From contig NZ_GG667523.1 in the NCBI RefSeq assembly GCF_000159135.1, positions 16,331 through 80,330 of the forward strand: a stretch of DNA of 64,000 nucleotides, written 5' to 3'. Below the pieces are notes generated by a model. It was not told the DNA's origin and made no database searches. It saw nothing but the letters and a program-made list of their open reading frames with translations. Made by a program: the position numbers and the translations under genes. Of the stretch, positions 30,980-38,810 are shown piece by piece. The number at the start of each line of letters is the position of its first letter. The stretch's first letter is position 1. The stretch is from Corynebacterium striatum ATCC 6940. GTDB taxonomy: Bacteria; Actinomycetota; Actinomycetes; Mycobacteriales; Mycobacteriaceae.

Positions 30980-32416
30980 ATGCCTACCGACGTGACATTC
31001 CCTCTCCTCGATGCCGAGCGCGCAGCAGCACTGTTGGATTCGGCAAAATTGTTCTCTCCCGAAGATGGCTTCCCCGCTTCCGAGTTTGAAGAGATAACAG
31101 CAGGTATCGACCGAGTTATTGTGGATGGTCGCTTCACCGGCGCAGTTGAAGACGCACAGCCTGCCGCCGATCTCCTAGAAGCGCATAGCTTGCTTGTCGC
31201 CTCCCTACTCGATGATTCCGAGCCGACTGACTCAACCAATGGCCTACTCATCGCTGGCATCGGCATCCTAACGGGTAAGCCTGATCTAGCAAGCCGCGGC
31301 TACGCCCTCTTGGCCGATGAGTTCATGAAACTCGAGGAGTTTGAGAACGCCCGCGCCTTCGGGGAAAAGGCCGCATTTGCAGGCAACAGCTCCATTCTCA
31401 CCGAGCTCAACGAACTCGAGAAACGCAAGGCCACCGAGCGAGCTGAAAGAGAAGCCGAGGAAACAGCCGCCGCTCAGGCGGCAGCAGCGCCTGAAACTAA
31501 CATCCACCCAGTTGCTACCCCGAACGAAACGGCAGACTCTGATGAGGCTGGGGCGCAGAGCATCGCACAAATTTTGGCTGGCCTGCGCACGCGACTCGAC
31601 GCCGCCAAGTCTGGCGATGCCCAGTCACACGCGTCCGAGTTCGTCGCTATCAACCATGCGGTCCTAAATTCTGCCTTTGCTGGCCCCTTGCAGGTCACAG
31701 CCCCCACCACAAGCCTCGATTCCAGCGCAAACACGGAGCTAAAAGAGGCACTGACTATTCTCCTCGAATCCGCAGTTGGCGCGTTGTGGGCTTCCACTTC
31801 GGATGAAGCCCGCGAAGTCGTCGCTGAGGAGTCTTACAAGATCCTGCGCCGCAACCACAAGCGGCGGGAATACCTCGAACTCCCCATCGCCATGTTGGCT
31901 CGCTTCTACGAAAATGCAGCCCGCAATATCACGGACCCCTCCGGAATAATCCGCGCCCAGTTCTACGCCGATGCCGCCCAAGAACACGCCCGTGACGGCA
32001 ACGAAGAACGCGAGCTGGAGATGCTACTCAAGCAAGTAGTTCTTGGGCTCATGCAGTCCGACCTTAGTGAAGCGCACGATATCCTCGCCTCCCGCTACGT
32101 CAGTGTTCTCAAGCACACGGGGCTTCCCGTAGCCGCTAAGTGGACCGTGCTGTTTTCTGAGACGCTGCGCACTGAGGCAAACAACCTGTACAAATCCACA
32201 CAGATCCTGATGGACTTCCTCGAGCGGCACCCAGTGGAGCTAGCCCAAACCGCCGCCGACTTCAATGGCCTCGGCGAGGTCGCCGAGCTCTTGGGAGATC
32301 GTTATGCCCTCGCCAACGACGCGGATAGTGCACGCCAGCGCTACCACTTTGCCTACAACCTCTTCTCCGCCGCCGGAAATGACGACGCCATGGCATCCCT
32401 GGCCAAGAAGGCCTAG
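30980..32416 (+). CDS. hypothetical helical-repeat (TPR-like) protein
   Basis: 478 residues, soluble, acidic, mostly helical, not recognised. Two helical halves flank a charged Ala/Glu-rich coiled-coil segment (about residues 130-180, [20 protein letters not shown]). The C-terminal part has TPR-like pairs ([46 protein letters not shown]). I chose ATG 30980 because TAAAAT lies 7 nt before it; the frame is open further upstream but without family signal. It converges on the tubulin-like operon, so a shared function is possible but unproven. Confidence 0.65.
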   Translation: MPTDVTFPLLDAERAAALLDSAKLFSPEDGFPASEFEEITAGIDRVIVDGRFTGAVEDAQPAADLLEAHSLLVASLLDDSEPTDSTNGLLIAGIGILTGKPDLASRGYALLADEFMKLEEFENARAFGEKAAFAGNSSILTELNELEKRKATERAEREAEETAAAQAAAAPETNIHPVATPNETADSDEAGAQSIAQILAGLRTRLDAAKSGDAQSHASEFVAINHAVLNSAFAGPLQVTAPTTSLDSSANTELKEALTILLESAVGALWASTSDEAREVVAEESYKILRRNHKRREYLELPIAMLARFYENAARNITDPSGIIRAQFYADAAQEHARDGNEERELEMLLKQVVLGLMQSDLSEAHDILASRYVSVLKHTGLPVAAKWTVLFSETLRTEANNLYKSTQILMDFLERHPVELAQTAADFNGLGEVAELLGDRYALANDADSARQRYHFAYNLFSAAGNDDAMASLAKKA

Positions 32417-32470
32417 CGGCAAGCCATCTCCGCATACCACACTGCGCACATGCTGTTCGCTTACAAGCGC

Positions 32471-32998
32471 CTAGCTTATGAAGCCAAACCATTCCTTATT
32501 GCTTGGCAGCCACAGCAGCACAATGGCCACGATTGCGGCCAAGGAAATAGGCCATACGTGCGGTAACACAATCATGAGCACGACCAGCGCTAGGACCGCA
32601 GAAAGCCAAATGCGCGCTTTATGCTGCGCATGCAACACGTAGACGCTCAGAACGCACAACGCAACCACGACGATGGAAAGCACAACACCCAGCTCAGTAG
32701 CCAGTCGCTCGATGCGATTCAGGGATTCCGACACCCGCTCCGAAGCCACGAGCTCGAAGACGTAGTACACAATGTAGGAGGAGATGCCGAGGACGATGAG
32801 CGCGGCAATCTGCAGCGTCCACGGCGCGCGCCACGCGCTCATGTCTGCGGCCTTGCGCTTTACCTGCTCCTGCTCGGCTACCTGCCCAAAGCGGTAGTCG
32901 CTGAAGGGCGCAGCCGGCGCCCCAAACCCCTGGTTACTCTGCCCTCCTTGTGGCGGATAACCGAACTGTTGATTGCCCCGCGGGCTGCCGAAAGTCAC
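32471..32998 (-). CDS. membrane protein with FG-rich N-terminus, last gene of the tubulin-like operon
   Basis: 175 residues. The N-terminal 45 or so are Gly/Gln/Phe-rich and predicted cytoplasmic (MTFGSPRGNQQFGY, NQGFGAPAAPF). Three hydrophobic segments follow (about 60-82, 100-120, 128-165). It begins with the same MTFGSP as the first gene of the operon (48334-48927), and both have short FG-rich heads before membrane segments, so they look like diverged paralogues bracketing the operon. The start overlaps the GTPase stop by 4 nt (ATGA). The function is unknown. Confidence 0.7.
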   Translation of the reverse strand: MTFGSPRGNQQFGYPPQGGQSNQGFGAPAAPFSDYRFGQVAEQEQVKRKAADMSAWRAPWTLQIAALIVLGISSYIVYYVFELVASERVSESLNRIERLATELGVVLSIVVVALCVLSVYVLHAQHKARIWLSAVLALVVLMIVLPHVWPISLAAIVAIVLLWLPSNKEWFGFIS

Positions 32999-34008
32999 TG
33001 CACATCATCCTTAAACACACCGCGGCTGCTGAGCATCCAACGTAGAGGATCAAGAACGCGGAACGGCGCGATGCCGCTACGCGCCAGCTGCCGGCCAGTT
33101 GGCGCCTCGCCCAATGCAGAGACCGCAAAGTACTGGCGTCCATTCTGGCTGATGTTGTTGACCATATTGATGAGGTCGTTGGCCTTAAGGAAGCGCAGCA
33201 GCGAGTCAACTTCGTAGCTCAAGATGGTGGCATCATCGAAGTAGAAGTTCCAACCGGTGTCACGACGGAACGCGGCACCAGTGTTGCCCATGATTTTGGC
33301 CCACTGCGTATTCGGGTTCTGCTCGAGCTTCTGGATCGTGTCGAACTTAGAAATCGTCACCGCCAGCGGTGGTGGGGAGTCCTCGCCCATGAGGGTGATG
33401 AGGTTCTCCAGCACGCGGGTTGGTTCCGCACCCAGCTCGCCGAAGTCAGGAACCAAACCGTGCAGGTAGTCACGGATCTCTCGCTCGCGGAGCGGGTCGA
33501 AGAGGAAAATCACGAGGTCCGCGTATTTGAAGAAGGACAGCGCCTCACGGTCATCCTCACGCTCCGGCAAGTTCTCCAAGTCCTCACCTGCGACATCGCG
33601 GAACACAAGGTAATTCGTGCGCATCGTGCCTTCAGGATCTGGCCACTGGCCAAGATCGAAGATAAGCGGGTCACGCTGATACGCGTCCGTAGCCACCGCG
33701 CTCGGAGTTGGGTCCATGCTCTTCATTTCCTGGAAGAGCGGCTGCTCGTACTTTTCCTGGAAGCGCTGCTCCGTGGACTGATCCGCTGCGAATACGGAAT
33801 GGTTGTGCTTATGCGCCAACTGCTTGAGCTGCTTGACCATAACGGCGGTATACAGAGACTTTCCGGAGTTACGAGCACCTGCCATGGCCACGCAATGGGT
33901 CACGGATTCGGTCCAGTTGGGCAACAACTCACGGTTGTTATACGGGCTGACGGTAGCGCCTTCTTCCAGTGGACGGAACGTCCACGGACATGCTGCCAAG
34001 CTAGCCAT
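32995..34008 (-). CDS. TRAFAC-like P-loop GTPase (double-GTPase-like family)
   Basis: 337 residues with a complete GTPase signature set: P-loop GARNSGKS (44-51), G3-like RDVAGED with D138-V-A-G141, and G4-like SKFD (220-223). No membrane segment. The fold resembles the 'double-GTPase'/TRAFAC proteins found by comparative genomics beside GTPase-associated protein 1 (GAP1) genes, which matches the neighbour at 34960-36558. It probably acts as the GTP-driven switch or loader of the system; that role is inference. The start overlaps the vWA gene stop by 1 nt (TAATG). Confidence 0.75.
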   Translation of the reverse strand: MASLAACPWTFRPLEEGATVSPYNNRELLPNWTESVTHCVAMAGARNSGKSLYTAVMVKQLKQLAHKHNHSVFAADQSTEQRFQEKYEQPLFQEMKSMDPTPSAVATDAYQRDPLIFDLGQWPDPEGTMRTNYLVFRDVAGEDLENLPEREDDREALSFFKYADLVIFLFDPLREREIRDYLHGLVPDFGELGAEPTRVLENLITLMGEDSPPPLAVTISKFDTIQKLEQNPNTQWAKIMGNTGAAFRRDTGWNFYFDDATILSYEVDSLLRFLKANDLINMVNNISQNGRQYFAVSALGEAPTGRQLARSGIAPFRVLDPLRWMLSSRGVFKDDVQ

Positions 34009-34967
34009 TAGTACTCCTCCTTGAGCATCTCGGCGACCTGATCTGACAGGCGTGCCAGGTCCTGGTTGAACTCGCTCCCCTGCTTTTCAACGGCCTCGGC
34101 GTCAATAACAACGAAGGCCACCGCGTGGTCCCCTGCAGTTACCTTGGCAAGTTCGACCTCTTGCTTAGCGATCGGGCTGACGACGATAACCACCGAAGGA
34201 ATATCGCCTTTCAGCATCTGTGCCGTTGGACTATCAGTGACGTAGATAAACAGTGAGGAATTCGCAGAGAGATCCTCGCTGCGCCAACGGCGTTGACCCA
34301 CGCGGTCAGCACCGGCTTCGATGACGCCACGGATGAAGCTGCGCAATTCGCTCACCACGTGCTGGTCGGTGCGCTCACGACCATCGGTTGCGATGAAGCC
34401 ACTGAAGGAATCAGCGAGGGCATTGATGTACTTAGCCACCAGATCGAGCGCCGCATTGTTGACGTTGACCTGCATGGACGAGGAACTGTCGATGATTGCC
34501 GTGGCGTTCTTCAGCTCGGCGTCGTTCACCGCAGCACGCCGCATCTTGGAACGAACCTCACGTGCGGAGTCGGTAATACCCACGCCTTCAGAAGAGCCGA
34601 AGGCATCGAGGCGGAGGCGTCCACCTTCAGCGGTGAGCTCAGCCAGGCGTTCCGAGCTGTCCTCAGCACCATCGATAAGCACGCGCGGAAAGCTAACGGT
34701 GTCCTCGCCATTGGAAATGCTCAAGCGGATTTCGGTGCGCTGGCCGTAGGTTGCTGCCTCAGACGGCTTCACCTGAATCGTTGCGCGTTCCGTGATGTTG
34801 TGGATGATGTAGTACATCTTGTCGATGCGACTAAAATCCGCACCTTCACCAATGATCTCCAGCTCAATCCTCGCGCCACCTGCACCAATCTCGAAGGCTT
34901 CGACACGAATGCTGTCATTCATAGAAATGGAGCGGGAATCTCCATCCTTCAAAGTGTATTTAGCCAT
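34008..34967 (-). CDS. cytosolic vWA-domain protein
   Basis: 319 residues without signal peptide or membrane segment. The N-terminal about 120 residues are beta-rich (TLKDGDSRSISMNDSIRVEAF, FSRIDKMYYIIHN). A von Willebrand factor A-like domain follows, with the metal-site motif IDSSSSM (DxSxS, Asp near residue 159), a later LFIYVTDSPTA strand and AVAFVVIDAEAV. vWA domains bind protein partners through a Mg2+ ion, so an adaptor role beside the GTPase is likely. The start overlaps the GAP1-like gene stop by 8 nt. Confidence 0.75.
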   Translation of the reverse strand: MAKYTLKDGDSRSISMNDSIRVEAFEIGAGGARIELEIIGEGADFSRIDKMYYIIHNITERATIQVKPSEAATYGQRTEIRLSISNGEDTVSFPRVLIDGAEDSSERLAELTAEGGRLRLDAFGSSEGVGITDSAREVRSKMRRAAVNDAELKNATAIIDSSSSMQVNVNNAALDLVAKYINALADSFSGFIATDGRERTDQHVVSELRSFIRGVIEAGADRVGQRRWRSEDLSANSSLFIYVTDSPTAQMLKGDIPSVVIVVSPIAKQEVELAKVTAGDHAVAFVVIDAEAVEKQGSEFNQDLARLSDQVAEMLKEEY

Positions 34968-36558
34968 AGTCTTCTACCTTCCGTTGGCTTTGGACGTTGC
35001 GAGCAATCTCTTCAGCAATTTCCTTGATGAAGCGACCCAGATCGCTTTGTGAACCGATACCCATTCTGCACCGGTCTAATTTGATGACCCCGGTAAACCG
35101 CTCAACCACGAGAGCACGCGCTTGCGCGATTGTGTCGTCGTCGAGACCTCGCAAGATTTCGCGAACGAGGAGCTTATAAGGCGATTCGAACAGCTGGACC
35201 CAGGAGGCAATTGCCGCAGCCAAGGCGAGGGTGTAGTAACCCTCTGGGTAACAGGAGCGATCCAGAATCGCGAGGTGAATAGCACGGCCACGGTTGGCAT
35301 TCAGGTACTTCAGCCACCACGCCGGATCGTAGTTATATAGGTGCTCGATTTCTTGCTTAGTCAGCGGCGGCACCCATGCATTGGGGCGCGGAGCTGCGCT
35401 TGGCGACGCCCGGTGTTCCACCCGTGGGTGCACCGGCGCCGGGTTCACTGGCGCTGTGGACTCTGGGGTCTCTGGCGCCGGATTGACCGGCGCAGGAGCA
35501 GCAGAGACGTCAGCAAAAGGATTGGAGCTCGTTGCGTTATAGGCACCGAGTGGCTGCTGTTCTGCGAATCCCGTCGGCTGCGGTGGCCGCGGAGCCTCTG
35601 GCAGGAATGGTGAAGCTTCGGCAGCCGGAGCTTGTGGCTCGCCAAAAGGGCGCGGCTGCTCCGCCACCGTGCTTTGTTGCGGCTGCACGGCAGAGTCATC
35701 ATAGGCGCTGATATCGGGCAGGGACTCGCCCAGAACAAAGACGACCGGGTTACCTGGGATAGCACCGGCTTTAACCATCTCCATCAGGCGTAGCTTTTCA
35801 CTTTCCGGGACGACGACCATGGTCGAAGCGCCCAGCGGCAGCTCAGCGATACCCGCTGGCTTTTCAAACGTGGAGTACCCGAAGCCTTGCTCGCCGACCT
35901 CGCGGGCGGTTGCGGCAATCCACAATGCCGCCTGATTTTCTGGTGCAACGAGTACCACTAGTGACTTCTTCTTGGAAGAAAGCACCTGCGCCATGGCACT
36001 GACCAAACGCGCGTTGTAGCCGGCGTCCGGATTGGGGGTCACGGACTTAAATGGCGCCGGAAGAGTGGCAGGTTTTTGGAATTCGCCAGCCAGAAAGTCG
36101 TCGATAAGTGCATCAATAGCCAGCGGGCCCTTGCGCACGATCTTCTCCGGGATTTGTACCTTGTCCACCTCGAAGATGGAGAAAGGAGTGGGCACGTCCG
36201 GGGAGAACAGTACCTGGGCTGGCGCCGGCGGAATTCCGCCGTCCGTTACGCAGGTGTACGTGAACACATTTCCACCGCGTCCCGTGGCATCGATTCCCGC
36301 CGGAACAGAGACCATGGTGACCCACTTCTCGCCTTCCTCAGTCAGCGTGAATACAGCGGTACGGTGCACCAGCTCTGCACGCTCCTGCGCGGACGGAAAG
36401 TCAGGGATGCGAGTGCCAGTGTTCAGCGTGGTCGGGACATAAGTGATGAGCTCCTGGAGCTCTTCTGACGAGATATCGCCAACCTTGGAGCCCACTCCCC
36501 AACCACCGGCACGGCCGTTTCCGCGGGAAAAGGACGCGTAGCTAAATGCGCCGCCCAT
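34960..36558 (-). CDS. GTPase-associated protein 1 (GAP1-N2)-like protein
   Basis: 532 residues. The N-terminal about 270 residues match the GAP1-N2 pattern: YASFSRGNGRAGGWGVGSK, a central loop, then GIDATGRGGNVFTYTCV (RxGN block). A Pro/Ala/Gln-rich linker (about 300-400) contains SSNPFADVS and QPTGFAEQQ. The C-terminal domain (about 405-532) is helical. GAP1 proteins were named for their genomic link to TRAFAC-type GTPases; here the GTPase gene lies one gene away. It probably regulates or recruits that GTPase. The start overlaps the stop of the upstream gene by 1 nt. Confidence 0.65.
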   Translation of the reverse strand: MGGAFSYASFSRGNGRAGGWGVGSKVGDISSEELQELITYVPTTLNTGTRIPDFPSAQERAELVHRTAVFTLTEEGEKWVTMVSVPAGIDATGRGGNVFTYTCVTDGGIPPAPAQVLFSPDVPTPFSIFEVDKVQIPEKIVRKGPLAIDALIDDFLAGEFQKPATLPAPFKSVTPNPDAGYNARLVSAMAQVLSSKKKSLVVLVAPENQAALWIAATAREVGEQGFGYSTFEKPAGIAELPLGASTMVVVPESEKLRLMEMVKAGAIPGNPVVFVLGESLPDISAYDDSAVQPQQSTVAEQPRPFGEPQAPAAEASPFLPEAPRPPQPTGFAEQQPLGAYNATSSNPFADVSAAPAPVNPAPETPESTAPVNPAPVHPRVEHRASPSAAPRPNAWVPPLTKQEIEHLYNYDPAWWLKYLNANRGRAIHLAILDRSCYPEGYYTLALAAAIASWVQLFESPYKLLVREILRGLDDDTIAQARALVVERFTGVIKLDRCRMGIGSQSDLGRFIKEIAEEIARNVQSQRKVEDYG

Positions 36559-38798
36559 TACTGCTGCCCCTTCTGATAGTCGTTGAAATCAACCGGTTGC
36601 TGGTTAAAAGCACTCGCCGGGAAGAACAAGCGGCTAGCCACGTTGCGCTCCACCACGACGGCCTTGTCATTCTCCTTGAATTCAGAATTGAACTCCGACG
36701 AGTCGAATCCACTCTGGTTGAAGGAATTAAACACGTCGTTGCTTCCCATCCCAAAGGAGTCGAATCCGCTGTCCATCGAATTGAAACCATCAACCGCGAA
36801 CAAGCGCAGGTAGCCACCGCGCAGCGTGCGCTCATCGAGCTCCACAACAAAGTCAGGGTTCTGGAACGTGCTTTGTCCCAGTCCCTGGCTTGTGTACGTC
36901 GCCGTATTGGTGCCGGAGATTTTCAGCGGGTAACCATCCTCAGCGTAAAGCGGAAGGCGCTCTGGGTTGTAGACAACCTGGCAAGAAAATGGGCGCTTGT
37001 CGCCGCTGTCCAAGCTCGAGAGGTAAACACCAACTTGGCGAGTCGGGAAGTCATACAGGATGTCATACGTGACTGTCCGAAGTCCCGCGTATTCCAGAAT
37101 GCGCTCCTCAGCCTCGGTACGCTCGCCTGCGTACATCGCGTAAGGACGCAGACGCACGCGGTCACTGTGGCGCTCCAGGTTCAAGCGGATGCCGCCCTGC
37201 AGCTCGTAGTCTTCCTCACGCACCGTGCTCGTGCCGCTGTTGGTGGTAACTTCCACCATGGTTGCGCCCAGTGGCCAGTTGAAGGAGATGAGCTGGCTGT
37301 CCACACGCTCGATGAGGCGGACCTCATTCTCCGCGATGGGCAGGACGCGCTGCAGAACCTTTGACTCGCCCACCCAAGCATCAGCTTCGTTGAAGTTCAC
37401 CGGGGTGATGTACACCTCGTACCAATCCGGGGGCCACGCCACCGTGGTGTTTTGCGGCGAATCCGGTTGAGCAACGCCGCGCGTCTCAGTCACGGCGTCA
37501 GCAAACGCGTTCTCCACGTAGGACTTATCGATGGCCTTGGTACGCAGCTCCGGCAGCGGCGCATGCGGCGTGAGATAGATCTTGACCTCGCCGGTCTTTG
37601 GCGAGCGCCAATCGATGTCGATATTGTCATGACCTTCGACCGTGACACGCTTGCACCGAGTAATGGTCATCTTCTCGAGCTCACTGGCCAGCTTCACACG
37701 GTGCTGGACCGCGGCTTCATTAACGCTCGTCAACGTGTTGCTGCGGAACTGCGCCTGCCCCAGCAAAGACACGACCATGGTCTGGCCGGCTTCCTGGACG
37801 CGGATCGTAGCCTTGCGTCCACTGGCCTCAATGTCCTGCTCAAAGCGTGGGGAAAGCTTGTCACGCTCGTTGTCTTTGCACGCATACACGACGGCGCCCT
37901 CATGGCCATCGAGCAAATCCCAAGAGACCTGAATCGCGCCTTTGATGGTGGTGACCTTGACGTTGACCGGCGGGTAGATCACCGCGGTCTCGCCCATGAA
38001 CACCGGTTGCGCACTGATGATCTCCCCAAGGTCTTTGCCCTTGTACGCCCACACCGAATAGTGGCGCAGGCCCGACTCGCCTGGGTTATGGTCACGGTAT
38101 GCGAAGCCCTCTGTGATCATGAGAGTCTCGCCCGCCTCTGGCGACTCGATCATCTCTTTGTCATCAGCTACCACTCGATAGAGAACCATTTCTCCTGGCT
38201 GGCACTCCAGCGGCTCCCACCAGATACGCACGGGGTGGCGCGCATCGGAGCTCTCCTCCACCGACGGTTCGTAGCCGTACGCTTCTTCCTCCGGTATGTC
38301 CGACTGGGGCTGTGCAGCGGGAATCTCAATCTCGTAGTGCATCTCTGGGGCAACCCAGCCCGCAGCCTGGCGGCCTTTATAAGGCACTTTAAATGCAGAT
38401 GCAGGGAGATTGGTGTAATCATCCTCGTTAACTTGGGTGCGAGAATCCTTTGCCGCTTCCAGTTTTGCCAACTCTGCCGCCCAGTCAAACACTTTCTTGG
38501 GCTTCTGTGGCTGAGGTGATTCGTTGTGGGGGCTCATATCTTTAATCTCCGAAGTCTCGGACTGGATAAAGTTTCCGGTAACCTCCGCCTGTGGCTCCGG
38601 GTTGAGGTTGCGCGCAAAAAGCTCTGGATGCTCCACGTTCTCACCGCTGAACACTGCTGCGATTTGCTCAGCGAACTGAGCAAACTCAGGCGACAATGCG
38701 TTACGTACGTCGTCGACAGTAACGCTGCGCATCGCGTGCAAAGGCATCAGCTGTGACAGCGGAATATCCGTGATCTTTGCTGGCTGGGATTGCGTCAT
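36558..38798 (-). CDS. large beta-domain (FN3-like) scaffold protein
   Basis: 746 residues, no signal peptide or membrane segment, so probably cytoplasmic. After a variable N-terminal 110 residues comes a series of beta-sandwich-like domains with fibronectin-III-type strands (HPVRIWWEPLECQPGEMVLYRVV, YPPVNVKVTTIKGAIQVSWDLLDG, WYEVYITPVNF). The C-terminal about 90 residues include a Phe/Asn/Ser/Gly-rich segment (GFDSFGMGSNDVFNSFNQSGF). No catalytic motif is visible. It is probably a scaffold linking the tubulin-like protein, its membrane partner and the GTPase module; that is inference from its place in the operon. Confidence 0.65.
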   Translation of the reverse strand: MTQSQPAKITDIPLSQLMPLHAMRSVTVDDVRNALSPEFAQFAEQIAAVFSGENVEHPELFARNLNPEPQAEVTGNFIQSETSEIKDMSPHNESPQPQKPKKVFDWAAELAKLEAAKDSRTQVNEDDYTNLPASAFKVPYKGRQAAGWVAPEMHYEIEIPAAQPQSDIPEEEAYGYEPSVEESSDARHPVRIWWEPLECQPGEMVLYRVVADDKEMIESPEAGETLMITEGFAYRDHNPGESGLRHYSVWAYKGKDLGEIISAQPVFMGETAVIYPPVNVKVTTIKGAIQVSWDLLDGHEGAVVYACKDNERDKLSPRFEQDIEASGRKATIRVQEAGQTMVVSLLGQAQFRSNTLTSVNEAAVQHRVKLASELEKMTITRCKRVTVEGHDNIDIDWRSPKTGEVKIYLTPHAPLPELRTKAIDKSYVENAFADAVTETRGVAQPDSPQNTTVAWPPDWYEVYITPVNFNEADAWVGESKVLQRVLPIAENEVRLIERVDSQLISFNWPLGATMVEVTTNSGTSTVREEDYELQGGIRLNLERHSDRVRLRPYAMYAGERTEAEERILEYAGLRTVTYDILYDFPTRQVGVYLSSLDSGDKRPFSCQVVYNPERLPLYAEDGYPLKISGTNTATYTSQGLGQSTFQNPDFVVELDERTLRGGYLRLFAVDGFNSMDSGFDSFGMGSNDVFNSFNQSGFDSSEFNSEFKENDKAVVVERNVASRLFFPASAFNQQPVDFNDYQKGQQ

Positions 38799-38810
38799 CT
38801 TTCTTCGCTC

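Noticed and set aside
32417-32560. Readthrough extension of the 478-aa gene past its TAG
   Set aside because: The frame stays open for some codons, but it overlaps the convergent membrane gene and there is no domain evidence.
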